Shown: in pieces, positions 22,576-33,242 of the stretch
Numbering within the stretch: the stretch's first letter is position 1
Layout: each line of letters begins with the position of its first letter
NCBI GenBank assembly: GCA_039704465.1
Contig: JASFAU010000020.1
Coordinates: 310,001 to 374,000, forward strand
Direction: 5' to 3'
From: Plasmodiophora brassicae
Lineage: Eukaryota; Endomyxa; Phytomyxea; Plasmodiophorida; Plasmodiophoridae
DNA: 64,000 nucleotides
Translations under genes and position numbers: made by a program
Notes under the pieces: model-generated
Seen by the model: only the letters and a program-made list of their open reading frames with translations
The model's database searches: none
Told to the model about the DNA's origin: nothing

Positions 22576-22779
22576 GAACGGGGCGGTGTCCGTACGTCAC
22601 GTCAGGGGCGCTCTGGACACAAAAACCGGGCCCTGCCTCCTGCCTCGTCTGACTGTGCTGCAGTTGGGTGCGTGCCCACAACCACGTGCCAACGCAGTAG
22701 GTACCTACAGTATGTACGCAGGTGGCCTGTGCCTCCGACGACCCCGCGAAGGCAGTCCGGACCAAGAAACGGCCAATGC

Positions 22780-22975
22780 CAGCACGTTGGAGGACGGCAT
22801 GGACCTGTTCAATCCTGTGTACAAAGAGGTCATCGATCTGCTGAGCAATGACGTTTCCCCAGGTTTCTGCAGGAGCCGGGCATGTTGGAACTATGGGAAG
22901 AGTTCAAGGAGCGCCGGCAAGAGTTGGACATGCTCAGCACACCGCGGGTCTCCACGCGATCCTTCGCTGTATGAA
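22780..22975 (+). pseudogene. RGS-domain-like fragment (unit A)
   Basis: Reads LEDGMDLFNPVYKEVIDLLS and, one base out of frame, RFPRFLQEPGMLELWEEFKE then RRQELDML. Together these resemble the C-terminal half of an RGS domain (pattern F..VY..I..L...D..PRFL). The frames meet at a run of four C (about 22857-22860); a fifth C would join them. The same defect is present at about 32248 and 41630, so it predates the duplication or is a shared error. Upstream RGS motifs were not found. Confidence 0.45.
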
Positions 22976-23854
22976 CGGATTGGATACAAGGTCAAGAAAC
23001 TCCATTTGACCAGGACGGCAATGTGTCAAACGCTGCCTCGGTTTCGTAGTTTGAACCTGGCGTCGCGTCGGGCGCTGCACTGCAGATCGATAAATTCTGA
23101 GCGTATCGTCAATGGGCGCCATGACACGTTATACCGGACGATGTGGTTGCCGTGCCTATGCATGGCCTGCGCGCGGGTGACGTGACAATGACGGCAAATG
23201 CGGCCGAGAGGGGCCTCAACTGTTCCGGTTCCGCCGCAGGACTCACATGCGCGTCATTACGGAAGGACGTACGGCAGCCGCGAGCCAATGCGTTCTGCAA
23301 GGCCAAGCGATGCGCTTATGGGTGCTGCCGGTGAACCTTGGGATGGCATCACCTGGCATCTCCCTGTCCAGCAGACCTGCGCAATTAGGTCGTCGATGAA
23401 GCCAGGGCGGCGAGGCAGGAATCGAATATGCGGCAACGCATGATCAACCATGAGTTGGCCGCGCGCGTAATTCTTGATTACTTCCGCGCGTCCTGTCAGG
23501 AACAGGACGCGATGCGTCGGCGCCAGCAGTAGGTACATGATCCGGCGGCGACACGCGACATCGAGAGGCGCCTTTGCCGCATCTGGTCCATGCAAGGCAT
23601 GTGCTGTCCGCTAAACTATAACGCCTGACATCAACGAGTTCCTCGCCCTGTTTATGGTTCGAACAATCACACCTCCCTCTAGGGCCGCGCCGCACGTTCG
23701 TATCCGTCAAACTGGCAGGGCAAATGATATTGTACGTATCTCAGGCGTTTCGTTGTCGGGCAACGTAGAACAGGCGCTGACTCCGCGCGGTGGATGATGT
23801 CGGCGCGGCCGACGACGGTGTCAGTCGCGAGAGCCGCCCTCTGCAACGTCCTAC

Positions 23855-25640
23855 ATGTCGGCGCCGGCCAGTGTCATGGCTCAACAGACCCGCTACGATC
23901 ACAATACGTCCTGCTGGATGCGTGCCGTCGCGACCAGCACGTCTGAGGGACGCGCTGCACCTCCAGGCCGGCAGGTACGAATCGTCACGTTAGGCACAGA
24001 TCCAGGCTCCCTAACTCGTGCTGGACAGGGCACGTCTGCTTTCGTTTGCCATCTCCCGTTTAGCACCGACACGGCCTGGAATTCCAGGTGCCGGTGCTAA
24101 ACCCACCTAGCCTGCCTTCGAAGGCAGCTAGTGCCTGCGCTTCTTCAACTCGGGCCTGTACTTCAAGGAAGAGCACGTCAACGTTCTCCTGCAGGCACTG
24201 CATGCAACAACGATGAGGCAGAGGCGCATCTTCTTCCAGTACGTCTTGGGCTCCCGGCGCCGACAGATCCGCAAGTGGGAGGAGGCGTCCGTTGCCCAGC
24301 TGTTCGCCATCCCGAACGAGTTCAGCTTGTTGAGACAGCGGGCGCAGTCGTCCCGCCTTCGTCTGGCGATCGAGGTACCGCGATGCTCATAAGGCTTGTC
24401 ATGGTCTGACTGCCCGCGATACACAGGACAAGGGTATTCCGTTCTATGACGCGTTTCGGCTGTTCGACCATGCTCTGAACGGGCTGCTGAGTCCCGCAGA
24501 GCTCTGGGGCGCGCTGGAATGGCTCGGGTTCAACGTCGCACCTGACGACGTCCTCGGTTGGTGACGATGCCTGGTCGTCTCTGTTACTGCTGCTGTGTCG
24601 CCCGCTGACAGCCCGCTAGATTTCATGCGATCTGCCGACAAGGACAACGACGGATACATATCCTACCGGGAGTTCACCGACATGATCAGGCAACCGTACG
24701 ACGACGAGGGTGGCGTCGAGACCTCCGCGTTGGGTTCGCCGACCGCAACCGGCGTCGGCCACCTCTCTGTATGGTTGATCGCAATATCCACGTTCGCCTG
24801 CCGCCCTGCAGATCCTATCCGCCAATGTAGGCATCGGCGACGCGGCTGCAACCCAAAGGTGAAGACATCCTCCGATCTCTCAAGCAGGCTCGCGATCTCG
24901 AGGAGTCGGCCGAGGAAGAACGGGAGGCGCAGCGGGAGCGCGACGAAGAACGACGGTCGGCGGAGTCGTCGCCTGGCAACTGTGACCACACGCGCTGACC
25001 GTTAGGCAAACAGGATTCGCGAGCGTCTGCTGGAGGCGGAACTGGAGATGGACGCGGCGCAGGCCGGCGGGCACAATCCGAAGATCACAAACGAACAGAT
25101 CTACGTTTGACTTCGACGACGAGGCGCCGGCCACGAGGCGTGAAGTCGCTGGACGACATTGTATACGCCAGCGGTACGCCCTGATGGTCGCATTTGGTAC
25201 TGTCGGCCTAAAACTGACGCCGAGCCAGACTCGTACTCGACCTGGTTGCGCGTCCTGCGACTCGGGTCCCTGTTCCTACCGCTGCCGTTCCAGGGCAACG
25301 GCGGCGGGACGCACCTGAACTCGTACACGATGACAATGGAGATCCTTGTCGAGCAGCTGCCGAGCGATAAGACGGCGCTGATCACGATCGAGCGGCACAG
25401 CCAGCACCCTGTGGTACGTCGGCGCCCGCCTTCGTCCATCCGGTCGCCGCTGAACGCGTCTGTGTCATTGCAGATCGTGTTTGTGAACGCAGCTGGGCAG
25501 CTGGGCATCTTGGACAGCGATTTCGCTGCTCGGGCGCCTGTCCTGCTGTCAGGGTCGACCTGGCACATCGTAACGTTCGTCGTTGATGTGCCAGCGGGCA
25601 CGTACGCTCTGTACATTGACGGGAAGGGGGCCCTGGAGCA
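23855..25640 (+). pseudogene. EF-hand/coiled-coil/LamG-like gene fragment (unit A)
   Basis: Several plus-strand exons in order. About 24130-24380: FFNSGLYFKEEHVNVLLQAL, IFFQYVLGSRRRQIRKWEEA, LFAIPNEFSLLRQRAQSSRL. A GT-AG intron joins to 24430-24560 (IPFYDAFRLFDHALNGLLSP, AELWGALEWLGFNVAPDDVL), then 24620-24720 (DFMRSADKDNDGYISYREF), making an EF-hand pair; the second loop, DKDNDGYISYRE, is canonical for Ca2+. About 24850-25120 encodes a charged coiled coil. About 25210-25635 encodes a beta-rich stretch (GSLFLPLPFQGNGGGTHLNS, LYIDGKG) resembling a concanavalin-A/LamG fold. Coding stops at the 240-bp repeat (25636). Several exon joins remain unresolved and no full-length family was recognised. 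Confidence 0.5.
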
Positions 25641-25875
25641 GCGTACGCCGGTGATGGAGCGATTCGTTGTACTCATATCTCGACTATTGTCGCCACTTTC
25701 ACGTGAAGCACACCTAGGGAGGAAATTAAACGGAACCAGTTAGCGGCAGTTAGCAGCGGCGAACTGAACAACATCTTGCCGAAGGCCACAATTTCGACTG
25801 GGCGTCGATTAGACGATGGCGTGACGCGACAATCGCTACGTCGCGGTATTCGAGATCGCAAGGCCCAGCGCTTGC
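25636..25875 (+). repeat. Dispersed 240-bp repeat, copy in unit A
   Basis: Same sequence as 21574-21816. Its left edge interrupts the LamG-like coding sequence immediately after GKGALEQ, so it marks the point where that gene was broken. Confidence 0.85.
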
Positions 25876-26445
25876 GCAAGCGCTCAGGGCGGCTCGCTCC
25901 TTCCGAGACGCGAAGGCGGCGACGAACCAGGCCCAAACCGACAACGGCGTCCGCCCATAACTCGGCGGGGACATGGTACTTGGCCCGGTTGCTGACACGG
26001 AACTGGGCCGCTGTGCGCGTTCGTTGCCCTCCAGACGATCGTGATCGACCCATGACGTCGTCGACAATGCGGTGTGGAAACCTGCGTGGGGATGCGTGCG
26101 GCGGTGCGCTTGGTTGTACCGGGAGGGGGTGGCGGCGCCGTCTGGTAGGATCCGTGGGTGCGGTAGGATCCGTGGTAGGACCCTGGTAGGACCGTTGGTA
26201 GGGACGATACACGGCGTATTTTGAGGTAGTATATACAGTAATTGCTTCTAATAAGCCCCGAACTGAAATAATTGGGGTTCGGGGTCATAGAGCATTGTGA
26301 GGGTTTGGGGTCTTATTGTGAAATATTTTTTGGGTAGGTTCAGTGCTTGGGGTCTTATCAGGAGCACAGTTTATACTTGGAGTTACGTTGCGTAATTCAA
26401 CCACAGACTGGTCCCGATTAGCCCAAACAACAAGAAACGGAACAT

Positions 26446-28591
26446 TTATTTGTCGCAGCACAGGAATGCTCGATTCACAGGGACGGCAGTATATCCTCCG
26501 ACGCCAACAGGTTCTCCAAAGTGATCCACGCCCAGACAACTTGTAGTGTGCAGTCGTGCGATAACGACCACGATGTGGCCGTCGGGCACAGGCTGTCCGT
26601 GTAGAGAGGTACGCGGTGCAGTAACAGAGCCGGTGAGTAGCGGCTGGCCATCGGAGTCGAACACCTCGACATAGTCGCCTTCACGAAAACGGTTTTGTCC
26701 GGGTTCATACGACAGGATAGGCGCGTCCTCGTCCGATGAACTAGGGTCTGCGGCCTTGTAGGTGCCTTCAGAAAATTCGCCGCTGTCGCTGCTGTCGGAA
26801 TCTGTCCCGTCATCGACGTTAATTATGAACGGGACGTTCGGGATAAACCGGTACTCATCAAGACCCTGGATCTTGATCCTGCCGGGATCCGCACCCACCG
26901 TACCAAGCAGGCAACCGGTCTTCTCGAAGTACTTATGAATGTACCCCGCTTGACACAACCGCTCCCACGCTTCACCCACCCAGTTGGTAATGAGGACGCG
27001 ACGCTCGGAAGCCGTGAACTTTCCTCCTAACCATTTGGATGAGAACGCAGCGTCATCGTCCATCTGCGCATCAAGCCGCGATGCGATCAGATATTTCATC
27101 ATCCGACCGGCGCCGGCATCGACTGTCAACGACAATTAGCATGGGAAAATCAAGGTGAACGAAATACATACCAGGTTGCAACAAATCAGTAACGTTTGGC
27201 GGAAACAGCACGATTTCGCCCAAGGACTTCATCGAATCGACAAACTCTGGTGCCTTGTGGGATTGAAGGTTGTCGCAGAGGAAGGTCCGATTCTCGTCAG
27301 GGTTTACGAACGCAGGATCTTGCTGCATGACCTTCGCGATGTTTACAGCGGTCTTGGTGTCAACCCATCCGTTTTCTTGAAAATGGACCGACACCCTGGA
27401 GTCCTGTGACAAATGGCACTTAGAAGTTGATTTGAAGCGTCCAGTGAAGAACACACCCATTGATTCGGCTCGTCAGATCGGAGAATCTGTGTACCCTTGC
27501 CGCGAAATATGACATGGGGTCGCGGTTGGACCTCACAATCCGCCCCAATGCAGAGGAACAGTGTCGCCTGCCGCTTTTCATCTCCCGCACCCGGCTGCCT
27601 GATCCAGACTCGCTTTGTGCCAACGTCGTCAACGGTCCGTCTGTCACCATCATTCACGAATGGAAGAGGAACCTGCAAAGCATCAAAGAAGTGCAATACA
27701 GAGCATCTAGGCGGAATGGACCTCATCGAAGTTGAACATGGAATGTGGAAATACACTACGACTGGAATTGCGTTTCGCGAGTAGTTGATGAAATTCGTAA
27801 ACGATGGGCTTGTATGCTACTGCATCAATCTTCTTTCGGTTGTTCCCGCGTCTGATGGAGAAATCGTGCCTCGGAAGGAACCCATGATAGTACCACCCAT
27901 ACGAGAGCTTAATCTCCTTCGCGTTGTTTGGATTTACGATGTTCGGCCTTCGACGAATCTGCCTGGCCATTGAGAGTGACCAGTTCTTCGATATTTTCCT
28001 ACCTGGAATTACACAGTTAAAACGGTTACCTTTGACGGTTAACCCGGAACCACCTTTCGCCCTCTCTTTGCGGATCTCGCGAGCAAGCACCTCTTCGAGG
28101 TGCCGCAAGTCCTTCAACCAACAGCGATTGTACGAGGACTTCTTGGCACGATCGGCCGACGAAGCCACACGGTCACGTAGTTGATCTTCGTTCTTCATCC
28201 ATCTTGCGATGGTCGTTGCAGGTATACCAGTATCATCGGATACAAGTTGAACCGCCAGCGCACGAGACCGCTTCTCACCCGAGCTAGGACGCTGCGTGTC
28301 CAATACTTCTTTGATAATATCCACCTTGCGCTCAAACGAATAACGCTGGCGCTTCGACGAAGGGCCATCAACCCGTTGTTCATCAGGCTGGGGATTTGCT
28401 TGGTCTATGACACAACCACGAATTATCACACAAGGCACAATATTGGGCGTAGAAACTCCATTCGGCATACATTCTTCCTCGACCTTGTGCGTTTTCATGT
28501 GGGAAATCAGGGCTTGTTTGGTTTGACAGCGTTTATCACATTCAGAGCATGTGAACCTGTCCTTGACCATAGCTGGACACTTGGAGGACAC
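26446..28591 (-). CDS. pogo-1 transposase (unit A), DDE_1 superfamily
   Basis: Reads from MSSKCPAMVKDRFTCSECDK, a C2H2 finger (C..C..12..H..H), through an HTH region (YSFERKVDIIKEVLDTQRPS, TTIARWMKNEDQL) to NFDE. Introns: 47 bp (GTCCAT to TTGCAG) joining VPLPFVNDGDRRTV; about 54 bp (GTGTGT to TCACAG) joining DSRVSVHFQENGWVDTKTA; and about 60 bp (GTATGT to TTGACAG) joining VDAGAGRMMKYL. Catalytic residues: Asp in NFDE, Asp in FLCDNLQSHK, Asp in LLQPVDAG. The C-terminal extension has an acidic Ser/Asp linker and a compact module (REGDYVEVFDSDGQPLLTGS). A 2-bp loss near 28612 separates this frame from the N-terminal part seen in unit B, so copy A may be N-terminally broken. Confidence 0.85.
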
Positions 28592-28856
28592 GAATATCTC
28601 GCCGGAGCCACGACATTAACATGGACGGCCCGAAGTATTTATGCAGAGTCGCTTGCGACGTCACAGTCTTTCCGGACGTTGCATTCGATGAACTACCTGT
28701 CAGCAAACGTCATTAGTTCAAGAACGAACAAGTAACCACAACACGTACTGTGAGCAGCAGAGCCAGGACGGAAAGGGTCAAGAGTTCTGTCTGACGAAGA
28801 CGCACACGATGCGGGTCTTGCTTCTTGCTTTCCATTCACGTCTACGAGAGAGACAG

Positions 28857-29057
28857 TTATTCACGAACGTTCGTGGCAAAAACTCGCTGACCTTCACTCG
28901 ATTCCTCGAGGTGACTGTTGTCGCTGGGACCTGTGTTGCCTGATCCCTTGTATCGGGCGATAAGCGCTCGTTTCATATCATCGAACTCCGAAGGTGTTAT
29001 AATATCATCCTTCAGCAGCCCAGATAGCTCACGGAGCTCTTCCAGCATCGATGACAT
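28857..29057 (-). CDS. SHOCT-like small ORF in pogo-1 (unit A), possible transposase exon 1
   Basis: 66 codons: MSSMLEELRELSGLLKDDII, then TPSEFDDMKRALIARYKGSG. The leucine pattern and GxxT..EF..MK..L match a SHOCT-type short helical oligomerisation domain. A donor inside it (GAAG|gtcagc) can pair with the acceptor TGACAG near 28706, giving GSSSNATSGKTV in frame with the transposase N-terminus. That N-terminus has no ATG of its own before its PIP-box motif. So this may be the first transposase exon rather than a separate gene; the intron would be about 190 bp. Confidence 0.5.
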   Translation of the reverse strand: MSSMLEELRELSGLLKDDIITPSEFDDMKRALIARYKGSGNTGPSDNSHLEESSEGQRVFATNVRE

Positions 29058-29320
29058 TCGCACAGAAGCACTACAACACCATTCGACAATGCACAATGAG
29101 TCAATGAGCTTGCGCCGCGGCACCGCCGCGTAGTCCGTGCACCAAAAAAACAGCAAAACGTTATGTGGAATTCCTAATAAGACCCCAAACATCTAAATTT
29201 AGCCCTATGTCTTTTATTAAGACCCCGGATATGCCTCGAAATCGGGGTTCGGGGTCATAAGCCATCGAATTCAGGGTTCGGGGCTTATTACAGGAAACCT
29301 TAATAGGAGCAATTACTGTA

Positions 29321-31495
29321 CCGTAATTAACACTGCGCTGTGCCCCCGGGGACCTGTGCCCCCCTCCCAAAAAAATGAGTATCGAAATTTTGCGAGCACC
29401 GACTGCGAGAACCAGTCTGATGTCCACTTGAGGGCCCAAAATTTTCGAGGTCGCAGCTGGAACGCGTGGTGCCGATCCGACTGCATACGTGACGTTTGCT
29501 AGCAGTCGACACCCTGTCACGATGCCGGTCGTCCAATATCCATCGGGGCGAACTGTTGATATATATGGTTGGGATCGATATCGACGGATGTGGACGCCCC
29601 AGTTCATGTCGGACCAGTATGAAGTACTTATGTGCGTCTGCGTCGGGCCGGGACTGGGCGTAATGGTTTTCGTATACGCGCTGTATGAACATCATTAACG
29701 GTACGCGCTATATACTTACTGTGCGAACGATATATGTACTCAAATTGCGCCAAGACCGGGTATACCTGGAGCAGTACACCAAGACCGGGTGTACCTGGAG
29801 CAGTACCCGCCGCATCTCTTTTGTCGCGGGACGTGGCGTTGATCATTTGCCACTACACCGCCTTCCAAGAGCGCTAATATTCGAATCGACTTGCGTAGGC
29901 GGTCGGATTCTGTTCACGTTGAGACAATGTGACGACCGCGAACGCTCGCATCACAAAGGGGAAAGCTTCCCGCGCGGGATATTGGACACCAGGAAACTGG
30001 TTTAATCGGAGAAATACGGTAGATCGTGACATCGCCAAGCTTTGCGTATCGTTGCTGGTGAGAGTTCATGAAGCGATTCTATAATCCACTCCGCCAGCTG
30101 GCGGCGGGAAGGTGGACCGATTACGTCATCGACAGGCCTCTCCAACATCCAGGTCTCCCACCGGTTTCGAATGCGCGCCTTCAAAGGCTTGTTGATGCCA
30201 ATGTCGACTGGCTGCAACAGGTAGGTGCAATTTCCAGGTATATGTTCAACTCGAACACCTAACTGATTGATGCTCGATACCACTGACGTCATCGTATGGC
30301 ACCGGTAGGAGTCCAACAGAAGTATTGAACTTGCATTGCCGACACGTACATGAGTAATATATGGTTCGAGGATCTATAACGTGATGTTAGCGGTTTACTG
30401 TAGTACAGACATGACGAGCAGAAAACGGCCATGTTACCTTGCTGACCCATTGCAGCATGACGTCTCCATCCATCCAGGCATTTGGCTGGCAGACGTACTC
30501 GCTGCCTGGGGGATATGAGGGCAGCTCTCGCAACGCGATCCGTCCTCGTGGATGGCCCTTGAATACGATCATCGGGCGGAGAAGAGAGCCGTCCGCCGTA
30601 ACCGCAACTGCCACCGTCACCCTCATTGTCGACGATGATGCTTTACGTATGTTCACACGCCTCGCGCCGACTTTGTCAATCGTTCGACGGGGTTCCATCG
30701 AGAAGAAAACAGCCGTTTGGTCCATATTCACTATCAGGCGCCTGTCGATACCGGCCAGACGAGGCATTATGGATGCCATTAACATCTCTGCCATGAGGTG
30801 CTCATCGGCGGGGTGCTTTGGTGACGCGTGCGAGCATACACGCATCGTCAGGTGGTGCTTCTTCAAAAAGCGGCGGAGCGTCGCTTCCCGGGCGCACCTG
30901 GATTTCTCTCCAAACTCCGGGTACAGTTGACACACGTGCGTGTTGAGGTTCTGGAGCGAAATTCCTGACAATGGCGTTAATGAACAAAGGCGGCGAGTTT
31001 GACAGTACTAAGTGGTTAAGTACCGATGCCAGCATCACTCTTTTCAACAATCCACATTAAGATTGCCTCTTCCTGCTCTTCCACGAAAATGGGGGTACCT
31101 CCGACCGACCCACGGTTGTTGCGTCAGGACGCGACTCCAGAAGACGCTGCTCGAGTTTTACCCACCGTCGAAGCTGAAAAGGTCTTATGTTGTTGGCATC
31201 CGCAAACGAGTGCAATGAAGCCCCGGTCGCCGATGAGCGCTGCCACTCACGAAGAATAGCAAGCTTCTCGCTGTTGGTTATTGACTTTCGGCAACCCATC
31301 GCAACAACAAGCGCTTCTAACAACCAAGACGTCACGACAGCCAGTGGTTTGAATGTACCGCCCCGGGTCGGGGTATCGGGGGTCAGCGGCAGACCCAAAA
31401 AATCGCTGCAAAAACGGGCGAAAACTTTACATGGCGATGAACCCATCACGCACTTTTCTTGTACATGGGGGGGCACAGCGCAGTGTTAAATACGG
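29321..31495 (-). mobile_element. pogo-2 (unit A): pogo-like DNA transposon abutting pogo-1
   Basis: 2,175 bp with about 27-bp terminal inverted repeats (CCGTAWTTAACACTGCG..TGTGCCCCC), TA at 29319-29320 and at 31496-31497. It encodes one spliced DDE_1 transposase on the minus strand. The TIRs are unrelated to those of pogo-1. Confidence 0.9.
30002..31299 (-). CDS. pogo-2 transposase (unit A)
   Basis: Start ATG 31299: MGCRKSITNSEKLAILREWQ, an HTH region ending FQLRRWVKLEQRL. Copy A has a 2-bp insertion near 31102, so the frame breaks after DATTVGR; the B copy is continuous. A 60-bp intron (GTACTT to TGTCAG) leads to ISLQNLNTHVCQLYPEFGEK, FLKKHHLTMRVCSHASPK, the catalytic region IVNMDQTAVFFSMEPRRTID and MIVFKGHPRG. 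After GDVMLQWVSK another intron leads to THVRVGNASSILLLDSYRCH (second Asp) and GNCTYLLQPVDIGINKPLKA (third Asp). The end is LPYFSD. A typical DDD pogo/Fot-type transposase of roughly 390 residues. Confidence 0.82.
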
Positions 31496-31960
31496 TAGTT
31501 ATAAATACAGTAATATATCACCGCAAAGGTGCGAGCATCCCACATTGCAGAAATGAGGTCCGCGTAGGACCTCAGCTTCTCTTGCCCTTGCGCGGTCGCC
31601 ACGCCAACAGCGCCTGCCACCACGTCCAGGATGATGACGCACAACGTGACGACGACCGCCACGGCGCGAACAGCACCTGGTCTACGTCATCAGTCGGACA
31701 ACAATTCAGGGACTGCACCGATTTTCTCACGAAGGATGTCGAACGGCTCATGCGCCGGCGCCGCTTGCACGACGTCCCCTGTCGGGCATTCAATGTGATC
31801 GGCGTCGGCCTGTTGCCCCTGCGGCGGTGCATAACCGCAGTACTCGCAGCCCAACCTTGTCCCGTCAGGGCTCCACATGAACTTGTGTCGCGCGACCATC
31901 ACACCAGCGCGACGACACACAAGAGCAATATGCCGACAACGGTGCAGCCGACCGTGTGGT
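31495..31960 (-). CDS. Small membrane protein, 3' end (unit B copy)
   Basis: Copy of the gene at 22105-22575. The C-terminus is altered because the unit junction lies in the last codons; a 3-bp difference near 31840 removes one residue. Confidence 0.4.
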
Positions 31961-33242
31961 CAGAACGGGGCGGTGTCCGTACGTCACGTCAGGGGCGCTC
32001 TGGACACAAAAACCGGGCCCTGCCTCCTGCCTCGTCTGACTGTGCTGCAGTTGGGTGCGTGCCCACAACCACGTGCCAACGCAGTAGGTACCTACAGTAT
32101 GTACGCAGGTGGCCTGTGCCTCCGACGACCCCGCGAAGGCAGTCCGGACCAAGAAACGGCCAATGCCAGCACGTTGGAGGACGGCATGGACCTGTTCAAT
32201 CCTGTGTACAAAGAGGTCATCGATCTGCTGAGCAATGACGTTTCCCCAGGTTTCTGCAGGAGCCGGGCATGTTGGAACTATGGGAAGAGTTCAAGGAGCG
32301 CCGGCAAGAGTTGGACATGCTCAGCACACCGCGGGTCTCCACGCGATCCTTCGCTGTATGAACGGATTGGATACAAGGTCAAGAAACTCCATTTGACCAG
32401 GACGGCAATGTGTCAAACGCTGCCTCGGTTTCGTAGTTTGAACCTGGCGTCGCGTCGGGCGCTGCACTGCAGATCGATAAATTCTGAGCGTATACGTCAA
32501 TGGGCGCCATGACACGTTATACCGGACGATGTGGTTGCCGTGCCTATGCATGGCCTGCGCGCGGGTGACGTGACAATGACGGCAAATGCGGCCGAGAGGG
32601 GCCTCAACTGTTCCGGTTCCGCCGCAGGACTCACATGCGCGTCATTACGGAAGGACGTACGGCAGCCGCGAGCCAATGCGTTCTGCAAGGCCAAGCGATG
32701 CGCTTATGGGTGCTGCCGGTGAACCTTGGGATGGCATCACCTGGCATCTCCCTGTCCAGCAGACCTGCGCAATTAGGTCGTCGATGAAGCCAGGGCGGCG
32801 AGGCAGGAATCGAATATGCGGCAACGCATGATCAACCATGAGTTGGCCGCGCGCGTAATTCTTGATTACTTCCGCGCGTCCTGTCAGGAACAGGACGCGA
32901 TGCGTCGGCGCCAGCAGTAGGTACATGATCCGGCGGCGACACGCGACATCGAGAGGCGCCTTTGCCGCATCTGGTCCATGCAAGGCATGTGCTGTCCGCT
33001 AAACTATAACGCCTGACATCAACGAGTTCCTCGCCCTGTTTATGGTTCGAACAATCACACCTCCCTCTAGGGCCGCGCCGCACGTTCGTATCCGTCAAAC
33101 TGGCAGGGCAAATGATATTGTACGTATCTCAGGCGTTTCGTTGTCGGGCAACGTAGAACAGGCGCTGACTCCGCGCGGTGGATGATGTCGGCGCGGCCGA
33201 CGACGGTGTCAGTCGCGAGAGCCGCCCTCTGCAACGTCCTAC

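Larger units (their letters stand above)
26236..29318 (-). mobile_element. pogo-1 (unit A): Tc1/mariner-pogo-like DNA transposon
   Basis: 3,083 bp, flanked by TA on both sides. The terminal inverted repeats begin CAGTAATTGC(T/C)TCTAATAAG-like at 26236 and, on the other strand, at 29318. Subterminal copies of GGGGTTCGGGGTCATA and AATAAGCCCCGAAC are repeated near both ends. It encodes a spliced DDE transposase and an upstream SHOCT-like frame. Its right end abuts pogo-2, with only one TA (29319-29320) between them. Confidence 0.9.
22121..31510. repeat. Tandem 9,390-bp unit, copy A
   Basis: Runs from TAATATATCACCGC at 22121 to the same sequence at 31511. It contains broken host genes (22121-26235), pogo-1 (26236-29318), pogo-2 (29321-31495) and 15 bp of flank. 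It differs from copy B by scattered 1-3-bp indels (e.g. near 22450, 25107, 27237, 28612, 31099) and rare substitutions; the indels happen to cancel so both periods are exactly 9,390. Confidence 0.95.

Noticed and set aside
26150..26210. GGTAGGA-rich stretch next to pogo-1, considered as a minisatellite
   Set aside because: Only four or five irregular copies; no consistent period.
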